In this document: positions 58,156 to 64,000 of the stretch, piece after piece
Layout of the letters: every line of letters begins with the position of its first letter
How positions within the stretch are numbered: the first letter of the stretch is position 1
Assembly (NCBI GenBank): GCA_018241685.1
Contig: JAFEDJ010000022.1
Coordinates: 62,001 to 126,000 of the forward strand
Length of the DNA: 64,000 nucleotides
Direction of reading: 5' to 3'
Source: Pseudomonadota bacterium
GTDB taxonomy: Bacteria > Pseudomonadota > Gammaproteobacteria > Burkholderiales > Rhodocyclaceae
Made by a program: the position numbers and the translations under genes
The notes under the pieces: generated by a model
The model's input: the letters and a program-made list of their open reading frames with translations, nothing else
Databases searched by the model: none
Told to the model about the DNA's origin: nothing

Positions 58156-59098
58156 TTTCGACCGGCTCAATTCCGACCTCGTGCTGATCGTGGACGACAT
58201 TCCGGAGAATCTGTCGGTGCTCCACGACGCCCTCGACGAATCCTGCTACACGGTGCTGGTCGCCACCAACGGCGAGACGGCATTGCAGCGGGCGCGCCAG
58301 AGCCTGCCCGACGTGATCCTGCTCGACGCGATGATGCCGGGCATGGATGGCTTCGAGGTGGCGCGGCGCCTGAAAGCCGATTTCACGACGCGCCACATTC
58401 CCATCGTTTTCATGACAGGGCTGACCGAGACCGAGCACGTGGTGGCCGCCTTCGCCGCCGGTGGTGCGGACTACGTGACCAAGCCGATCCGCCCGCAGGA
58501 GGTACTGGCCCGCATCGCCGCCCACATGCAGAGCGCGCGCCTGATGAAACAGGCGCGCAGTGCGCTGGACGCCTTCGGCCAGGCGACGCTGGCCCTCCGC
58601 CCGGAGAGCGGTCGGGTGGTATGGCAGACGCCGCTGGCGAGGAAGCTGATGCAGACTTATTTCGAGGGCGCGGAAGGCCTGGAAGACCAGGCACCGCCGC
58701 CGGTGATGGTCTGGGTACAGTCCTCCGGCCGCGCCCGTGGCGAGGGGCGCGAGTTTCCGCCGCTGTCTCTGAATCAGGGCGCGCGCCGGCTGATCTTCAC
58801 GCTGCACGACCGGACCGGCGACGACGAGTGGTTGGTGAGTTTGCGCGAGGAGTCTGACGCGGCGGTGCTCGACGCGCTGATGGGGGCTTTCCGCCTGACC
58901 AACCGCGAGGCTGAGGTGCTCTATTGGGTGATCAAGGGGAAGACCAGCCCGGACATCGGCGAGATCCTCGGTTCCAGCCCGCGTACCGTCAACAAGCACC
59001 TGGAACACGTCTTCGCCAAACTGGGCGTCGAGAACCGCACAGCGGCGGCGTCCGTGGCGATGGCGCGGATCCGCAGTGGCGGCGCCGGCGAGGGTTAG
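58148..59098 (+). CDS. Response regulator with LuxR-type DNA-binding domain
   Basis: A 316-residue regulator from ATG 58148, overlapping the NCS1-kinase stop by 8 bp. The receiver (residues about 10-130) has VDDIPEN, the phosphoacceptor in ILLDAMMPGMDG and the lysine in YVTKPIRPQ. A middle region of about 100 residues (about 140-240) looks PAS-like or novel. The C-terminal LuxR-type HTH (about 245-310) has LTNREAEVLYWVIKGKTSPDIGEIL (core TNREAEVLYWVIKGKTSPDI) and SPRTVNKHLEHVFAKLGVENR (core RTVNKHLEHVFAKLGV). It is almost certainly the partner of the NCS1-kinase and ends 9 bp before a convergent gene. Confidence 0.93.
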   Translation: MPDFDRLNSDLVLIVDDIPENLSVLHDALDESCYTVLVATNGETALQRARQSLPDVILLDAMMPGMDGFEVARRLKADFTTRHIPIVFMTGLTETEHVVAAFAAGGADYVTKPIRPQEVLARIAAHMQSARLMKQARSALDAFGQATLALRPESGRVVWQTPLARKLMQTYFEGAEGLEDQAPPPVMVWVQSSGRARGEGREFPPLSLNQGARRLIFTLHDRTGDDEWLVSLREESDAAVLDALMGAFRLTNREAEVLYWVIKGKTSPDIGEILGSSPRTVNKHLEHVFAKLGVENRTAAASVAMARIRSGGAGEG

Positions 59099-59107
59099 TT
59101 CAGATGT

Positions 59108-62100
59108 TCAGGCCGGGACCGCACTGCGTTCCGCCTCGCTGCGCAGCAAGCGGGTGATGTCAGCGGCGGATTGCGGCCGGGCGAGCAGGTAGCCCTGCAT
59201 CACGCGGCATTGGCGTTCGAGGAGGAAGTCGCGCTGGGCTTCGGTTTCGACGCCTTCTGCAACTACGTCGAGGCCCAGATCGCGAGCGATCGACAGGGTG
59301 GCGGTGGCAATCGCGGCGTCTTCCGGGTCGCCGGGCAGGTCCTGCACGAAAGAGCGGTCGATTTTCAAGCGCGTCAACGGTAGGCGCTTGAGGTAGGACA
59401 GGCTTGAATAGCCGGTGCCGAAATCGTCCAGCGCGAGGCCGACCCCCAGCTTGCTCAGTGTGGCGAACTGCTGTTCGGTGTCGCTACTGGGCTGCATCAG
59501 CGCGCTTTCCGTGATTTCCAGCTCGATACCGCTGGGCGGTATGTTCCAGTGGGTCAGTGCATGCCGGAGCCGGTCGATGAAGCCCGGGCGCCGGAATTGC
59601 AGGGCTGAGATGTTGATGGCAACGGTCAGCTCCGGCAGTCCGGCATCCCGCCAGGCGGCCTGCTGGCGGGATGCCTCGTGCAGGACCCAGTCACCGATGG
59701 CGTGGATCAGGCCGGTTTCTTCGGCGAGGGGAATGAACTCGCCCGGCAGGACGCGTCCCCGGTCGGGGCTGTCCCAGCGCACTAGGGCTTCGACGCCGAT
59801 CAGCCGTTTGCCGGGCATCTCCCACTGGGGCTGGTATTCGAGGACCAGTTCGTTGCGTTCAATGGCACGTCGCAGTGCGTTCTCCAGCATGAGGCGCGCG
59901 TAGGCACGGCTGTTCATCTCGGACGTGAAGAAGCGGAAATCGTTGCGTCCCTCATTTTTGGCGTCGTACATGGCAGTGTCGGCATGTTTCAGTAGCACGT
60001 CCACGTGGGTGCCATTGTCGGGCGCGAGGGCAATTCCGATGCTGGTGCTGACGGTGAGCTCCTGGCCGTCGATGTCAAAGGGCGCGAGCAGGCTGTCGAT
60101 GAGCTTGCGGGCGACGGTGGCGGCATCTTCCGAGCGGGACAGTTGGGGGAGCAGCACGACGAATTCGTCACCGCCCAGACGGGCCAGCACATCCTCATCG
60201 CGCAGGCATTGGGACAGACGCTTGGCGGCGGCCGACAGCAGGCGGTCGCCGGTTGGATGGCCGAGGGTGTCGTTCACCTTCTTGAAGTTGTCCAGATCTA
60301 GGAACAGCACGCCGACGCAGGTATGGTTGCGCCGGGCGAAAGCCAGTGCCTGCTCGGCGCGGCTGATCCACAGGCTGCGGTTCGGCAGACCGGTCAGGGG
60401 GTCGTAGTGGGCCAGGTAATGGATGTGGGCTTGCGCGGCCCGGCTTTCCGAAACGTCCTGCACGGTGCCCCGTAGGGTGCACATGCCATTGCTGGCCGGC
60501 GCGGCTTCGATGCTGACATGCACAATGCAGCCGTCCCTGCCCGGGCTCGTCAGGCGCATGTCCAGGTTGGCGCCGGGCTGCCCTTGCTGAACTCTGTCGA
60601 GGGTGTTCTGCAACCGCAGACGGTCCTCCGGGTGGATGGCAGCCAGGAAGTTCTGCAGGGTACTCGGGGTGTCGGTCGGTACGCCGAGAATGCGATAGAG
60701 CTCGGCAGACCAGTGGTTGCGGTCGCTCACCGGGTCGGCTTCCCAGCTGCCGAGGTGGGCGATCCGCTCGGCGTGGGTCAGCATCGCCTGTTGGTCGATC
60801 AGGCGACGGCCCGCGTCGGCCAGTTCGATGGTGCGCCGATCCACCAGCTCTTCAATGCGGCGGGCGCGGCCCGTGGTGGCAAGCAGGAAAGCGCCCAGTG
60901 TGCCGATGCTCAACAGGCCGATGGCAAGAAGGGTCCAGGCTTCCCAGCCCCGCTGGCGGAAGGAGTAACTCGGATCGGTGCTGAGGGTCAGCGTCCAGGA
61001 CTGACCTCCGAACTCAATGGGCTCTATCCAGGGCGTCAGTCCATCGGTGCCAACAGCGTCAGCCAGCGGACAGGATTGGTGGCCGGCGAGATGGTTGCCG
61101 ACCTTCTGGCCGCCCACATTTTCGGTCAAGCAGTACTGGATGCCGGGGATCTCATGGCCGCGCAGGGCACTGGCCACGCTTTCCTCGACGCGCAGCGCGA
61201 CGAAGACGAAACCGTCGAGACGGGTCGGCGGAGGCAGGCCGTGGTGATTGGCCCGTTGGTACAGCACGACGCCGGCCATGCCCTGCGTCTCCTGGGTGAG
61301 CTCGAAGGCCCTGGAGGCGGCGGCCTGGCCGTCGGCGCTGGTGCGCTGCATGGCTTCCGCGCTGGCTGGGATCGTCGATACATCGACACCGAAGACGCGC
61401 CGATTGGACTCCAGCGGGGCGACGAAGCGGACGGGGTAATACTCGGCGCGGTCACGGGCCGGGTACAGTTCGCCGGCTGTTCCGCGATCGAGTATCTGGA
61501 AGTCGCCAACGCCCGATGCACTGCGTGCTGCGTGTTCGAAGGCTGTGCGTTGGGTGCCCGCAACGCGGGGAATCCAGCCGATGGCCTGGACGCCGCCGAG
61601 GCGGGTCAGCCATGACGCGGCGAACTGCTGGAAGCCTTCGTCATCCAGATCCGGTGCGGCGACCATTACCCGTTCGGCGGATTGCAGGACCGACTGATAG
61701 TTGGCCAGGCGACTGGTCAGCAGATTGGAGATGAAGTGGGCGTCGCTTTCGAAACGGGATTGCAGGCGCTGACGCTCCCATTGGCCGATCTGGATTTCCA
61801 GGCCGACCAGCAGGAACAGTGCGGTGCCCATGGGAATCACGAGACCCAGGCGGCGAGGTGCCCAGTCCCGCTGCGGCTGCCCCCAGAAGGCGAAGATCAG
61901 AGGGCAGGCGATGAGAATGCCGATGGCGTCGCCGGCCCACCAGTTCCACCAACTGAAGATGGCATCGTGTTCCGGGACCGAGCCGAGCAGGGACAGGGCG
62001 CCGACGCCGATGCTGGCACTGATCAGGCAACTGAGCGGGGCGGCGACGAAGAAGAAGCGCAGGATGGAGCCGGCGCTGTCGAGGGAATTGGGAAAACCGA

Positions 62101-62416
62101 CCCAGCGCCGTATCAGCGCCACGCCGGCGAAGGCCTGTAGAACTGCGCCGGTGCCGACGCACAGGGGCATGATCCAGTTGATCCCCCCGAGCCCCGCACG
62201 TGCGACCGCTTCCACGTTGGTGATGGCTGCACCGAGAAAGATGGCTGGCCAGATGCGTCGGCCTTTGATGAGCATGGCGGCCAGGGCGATTCCGGCGGGG
62301 GGGTAGAGCGGTGCGACGTAGCCGGGCGGGATCGCGATATGCAGTGCGATCAGGCCGCACAGCGCATAGGCGACAGCAATTCCGGCGAGTTGCTGTATCC
62401 GCTGGGAGAAAGGCAT
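59108..62416 (-). CDS. MASE1-CHASE-PAS-GGDEF-EAL c-di-GMP protein
   Basis: A 1102-residue membrane protein from ATG 62416. Residues about 1-200 form a MASE1 domain with about eight helices (LYPPAGIALAAMLIKGRRIWPAIFLGAAITN; core YPPAGIALAAMLI). A CHASE sensor (about 230-430) follows, with RDRAEYYPVRFVAPLESNRRVFGVDV (core YPVRFVAPLESN), then a membrane helix and coiled coil, a PAS domain (about 570-660), GGDEF with intact GGDEF in ARLGGDEFVVLLP, and EAL with intact motif in IGVEALVRWD and DDFGTGYSSLSYLK. Both catalytic domains look active. No ribosome site is clear. It converges with the LuxR-type regulator. Confidence 0.93.
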   Translation of the reverse strand: MPFSQRIQQLAGIAVAYALCGLIALHIAIPPGYVAPLYPPAGIALAAMLIKGRRIWPAIFLGAAITNVEAVARAGLGGINWIMPLCVGTGAVLQAFAGVALIRRWVGFPNSLDSAGSILRFFFVAAPLSCLISASIGVGALSLLGSVPEHDAIFSWWNWWAGDAIGILIACPLIFAFWGQPQRDWAPRRLGLVIPMGTALFLLVGLEIQIGQWERQRLQSRFESDAHFISNLLTSRLANYQSVLQSAERVMVAAPDLDDEGFQQFAASWLTRLGGVQAIGWIPRVAGTQRTAFEHAARSASGVGDFQILDRGTAGELYPARDRAEYYPVRFVAPLESNRRVFGVDVSTIPASAEAMQRTSADGQAAASRAFELTQETQGMAGVVLYQRANHHGLPPPTRLDGFVFVALRVEESVASALRGHEIPGIQYCLTENVGGQKVGNHLAGHQSCPLADAVGTDGLTPWIEPIEFGGQSWTLTLSTDPSYSFRQRGWEAWTLLAIGLLSIGTLGAFLLATTGRARRIEELVDRRTIELADAGRRLIDQQAMLTHAERIAHLGSWEADPVSDRNHWSAELYRILGVPTDTPSTLQNFLAAIHPEDRLRLQNTLDRVQQGQPGANLDMRLTSPGRDGCIVHVSIEAAPASNGMCTLRGTVQDVSESRAAQAHIHYLAHYDPLTGLPNRSLWISRAEQALAFARRNHTCVGVLFLDLDNFKKVNDTLGHPTGDRLLSAAAKRLSQCLRDEDVLARLGGDEFVVLLPQLSRSEDAATVARKLIDSLLAPFDIDGQELTVSTSIGIALAPDNGTHVDVLLKHADTAMYDAKNEGRNDFRFFTSEMNSRAYARLMLENALRRAIERNELVLEYQPQWEMPGKRLIGVEALVRWDSPDRGRVLPGEFIPLAEETGLIHAIGDWVLHEASRQQAAWRDAGLPELTVAINISALQFRRPGFIDRLRHALTHWNIPPSGIELEITESALMQPSSDTEQQFATLSKLGVGLALDDFGTGYSSLSYLKRLPLTRLKIDRSFVQDLPGDPEDAAIATATLSIARDLGLDVVAEGVETEAQRDFLLERQCRVMQGYLLARPQSAADITRLLRSEAERSAVPA

Positions 62417-62651
62417 TGGCTGTCTGCGGTATCAGGTTGCTGGTGTCGAAAGCCGATGGCGGTCAAGGGCTGTTCTGTGCGAACCCGGGTTCCGTACGGC
62501 AAGTCGTCGTCATTGTAGCGTTGCCAGATTTTCCAGGTGGAGCATAACCGTCGGGCTGCTGTGGTGTACTCCGCAGCCGCTGCATTAAAGCGCCTGGCGA
62601 GTATCATCGACCGTCCTCAATCTGTTTCTGTGATCGATTTCGGGAGCCTTG

Positions 62652-63518
62652 ATGATGTCTTCGTTCAATTTGGCGGACGTGACCCTTCTTGCGTTGCTGG
62701 CCGACGATGTGTCCTGCGGTGATCTGACCACGGCGTCGCTGGGTATCGGCGGGCGAGAGGGGCGGGTGGCCTTTCGCGCGCGGGGCGCCATGACGGTATG
62801 TGGATCGGAGGAGGCGACACGCCTTTTCGAGCTGGTCGGGGCGCGGGCGCGCCTGTGGGTGCCGTCGGGGACTCACGTGGAGGCTGGGCGTCTGCTGCTC
62901 GAAGCCGAAGGGGGAGTTGATTCCCTGCACTCCGCGTGGAAGACCGGACAGGTCCTGATGGAGTGGGCCAGCGGGCTGGCAACGGCAGCCGCAGCCATTG
63001 TCAAAGCGGCGGAGGCGGGTGGGCGACGGGTCGCGGTGGCGTGCACCCGGAAGAATGTGCCGGGTGCGAAAGCCATGTCGGTGAAGGCTGTGCGCGCCGG
63101 TGGGGCGACGATCCACCGTATGGGCTTGTCCGAATCCCTGCTGGTATTTGCAGAGCATCGCCTGTTCCTGAGCGAGACGCCGGCGCAGACTGTGGCCCGC
63201 TTGCGGGCCCGGGAGCCGGAAAAGAAGATCGTCGTCGAGGTCAGCAGCGTTGAGGAGGCTGCCGAATGGGCCCGGGCGGGGGCTGATGTGCTGCAACTCG
63301 AGAAGTTCTCCGTCGAGCAGGTGGCGGAATGTCGGCAATGGGTGAATGAGCACGCGTCCAACGGGCACGGAGCGCCGCTGCTCGCCGCCGCCGGAGGGGT
63401 GAAGGCGGACAATGCGGCGGCCTTCGTGGCGGCCGGTGCCGATCTGCTGGTGACGTCCGCGCCCTATACCGCGCCGCCCGCCGACGTCGCCGTCAGTTTT
63501 GAACTGCCGTTGGCATGA
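62652..63518 (+). CDS. modD: ModD protein (quinolinate phosphoribosyltransferase-like)
   Basis: A 288-residue protein of the nicotinate-nucleotide pyrophosphorylase fold. ATG 62652 has GGGAG 5 nt upstream; ATG 62655 is equivalent. Motifs match ModD: LLADDVSCGDLTTASLGIG, WMEWASGLATAAAAIVKAAE region (core VLMEWASGLATAAAAIV), ACTRKNVPGAKAMSVKAVRAGGATIHRMGLSESLLVFAEH (core TRKNVPGAKAMSVKAVRAGG) and the C-terminal AAAGGVKADNAAAFVAAGADLLVTSAPY (core AAGGVKADNAAAFVA). ModD normally accompanies molybdate transport genes, none of which are here. Exact function is unsettled. The 235-bp gap upstream shows no convincing promoter; TTAAAG and TATCAT near 62586-62605 are weak. Confidence 0.85.
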   Translation: MMSSFNLADVTLLALLADDVSCGDLTTASLGIGGREGRVAFRARGAMTVCGSEEATRLFELVGARARLWVPSGTHVEAGRLLLEAEGGVDSLHSAWKTGQVLMEWASGLATAAAAIVKAAEAGGRRVAVACTRKNVPGAKAMSVKAVRAGGATIHRMGLSESLLVFAEHRLFLSETPAQTVARLRAREPEKKIVVEVSSVEEAAEWARAGADVLQLEKFSVEQVAECRQWVNEHASNGHGAPLLAAAGGVKADNAAAFVAAGADLLVTSAPYTAPPADVAVSFELPLA

Positions 63519-63703
63519 GTCGTCGTCTCCAGAGCGTTCTGTCTCCGGCTCCTGTTGCAATGCGGTAGTATCTCGGCCCCAAGCGTGGCCGGACTTCGCC
63601 GATGAACCGGCCTCCTGGGGCGCCCGACTGTGGCAATCCGCCGTCGGCAGTGAGTTCCAGGGGGGATCGGTGGATCCGTCCGGAGGTGTTTCAGGAGAGC
63701 CGT
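63519..63703 (+). promoter_or_regulatory. Potentially structured leader of kup
   Basis: The 185 bp before kup contain three consecutive inverted repeats on the plus strand: GGCCGG (63587-63592) with CCGGCC (63607-63612), CCGAC (63624-63628) with GTCGG (63643-63647), and GGATC (63664-63668) with GATCC (63673-63677). A weak -10 (TAGTAT, 63567-63572) precedes them but no good -35 was found. The ribosome site AGGAG (63693-63697) follows. No known riboswitch class was recognised. Confidence 0.4.
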
Positions 63704-64000
63704 ATGAGTACAGTGCTTGCCCCCGGGCAAGAGAAGCAGTCCCGTATGCAGGTCCTGCCGGTCGCGCTGGCGGCGATGGGAGTGGTATTCGGTGACATCG
63801 GCACCAGTCCCTTGTACACGATGAAGGAAGTCTTCAACGGTCCTCACGCGGTGCCGGTTACCCCGGACAACGTGCTGGGCATCCTGTCCCTGGTGTTCTG
63901 GGCGCTGACTATCGTCGTGTCCCTCAAGTACGTGGTCTACATCATGCGGGCCGACAACCGGGGGGAGGGTGGCATCATGGCCCTGACGTCCCTCGCCCTT
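63704..64000 (+). CDS. kup: Kup-family potassium transporter (3' end beyond window)
   Basis: The first 99 codons of a Kup (KUP/HAK/KT) potassium-proton symporter. ATG 63704 has AGGAG 6-7 nt upstream. The opening [25 protein letters not shown] is diagnostic (core [17 protein letters not shown]). It is followed by [39 protein letters not shown] (core [18 protein letters not shown]), the second conserved helix and loop of the family. The gene runs off the window; full-length proteins are about 620-640 residues with 12 membrane segments. Confidence 0.96.
   Translation, partial: MSTVLAPGQEKQSRMQVLPVALAAMGVVFGDIGTSPLYTMKEVFNGPHAVPVTPDNVLGILSLVFWALTIVVSLKYVVYIMRADNRGEGGIMALTSLAL

Noticed and set aside
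55963..58200. 745-codon minus-strand frame opposite the NCS1-kinase
   Set aside because: High Arg/Gln/His content and no motif; an artefact of GC-rich codon bias.
63519..63703. Known riboswitch (c-di-GMP, c-di-AMP or similar) before kup
   Set aside because: None of the conserved core sequences that I know for these classes is present.

Overview
The window looks like a chromosomal segment of a betaproteobacterium, most likely of the Rhodocyclales type (Azoarcus/Thauera/Zoogloea-like). This is inferred from the tpiA-secG-tRNA-Leu-nuoA-N order followed by a DUF2818 gene, from a DUF3579 gene, from PilS/PilR, and from an exosortase-A (PEP-CTERM) accessory gene set. No similarity search was possible. 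Family names come from motifs, lengths and gene order that I recognise.

Layout. (1) 1-5.3 kb: 3' part of glmM, then a high-affinity phosphate ABC transporter pstSCAB, without phoU, closed by a good intrinsic terminator. (2) 5.3-22.3 kb: tpiA, secG, tRNA-Leu(GAG), then a complete 14-gene complex I operon nuoA-N with a DUF2818 tail gene and a strong terminator, and a DUF3579 gene. (3) 22.4-29.6 kb: a divergent cluster of exosortase-A-associated enzymes. On the minus strand lie a GNAT-like acyltransferase, a glycosyltransferase, an acyl-CoA ligase and a PLP decarboxylase; on the plus strand an acyl carrier protein and two alpha/beta hydrolases. The exosortase itself is not in the window. (4) 29.6-35.5 kb, minus strand: assimilatory nitrate reductase nasA with a textbook sigma-54 promoter, a standalone caspase-like protease, a TrpD2/YbiB protein, and a protein with two tandem domains resembling phage tail-tube protein gp19. 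(5) 35.6-39.7 kb, plus strand: a secreted sorbosone/glucose dehydrogenase-like beta-propeller, two tandem beta-hydroxyacid dehydrogenases, a Tat-type LEA14 lipoprotein and a glycine-zipper envelope protein.

(6) 39.7-50.2 kb, minus strand: five collinear genes, mtnA, a FucA-like class II aldolase, a 1548-residue hybrid histidine kinase, an HD-GYP response regulator and a GGDEF-EAL protein. mtnA plus the aldolase suggests the methylthioadenosine 'DHAP shunt'; a methionine-type aminotransferase is divergent from mtnA. (7) 50.3-59.1 kb, plus strand: the aminotransferase, a PP0621-family protein, pilS, pilR, a large NCS1-permease/histidine-kinase/receiver fusion with an eight-cysteine linker, and a LuxR-type response regulator. 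The last five are closely spaced or overlapping. (8) 59.1-64 kb: a MASE1-CHASE-PAS-GGDEF-EAL protein (minus), modD, and the start of kup behind a potentially structured leader.

Functionally the window joins housekeeping energy metabolism (complex I, Tpi, phosphate and potassium uptake) to envelope or exopolysaccharide biology and a dense set of signalling proteins: three c-di-GMP proteins and three histidine-kinase systems. The most interesting candidates are the NCS1-kinase fusion with its cysteine cluster, the tandem tail-tube-like protein near a standalone caspase, the divergent exosortase-associated module, and the MTA salvage genes collinear with a c-di-GMP module. I saw no insertion sequences, CRISPR arrays, rRNA genes or integrases, and no gene-free stretch longer than 300 bases.
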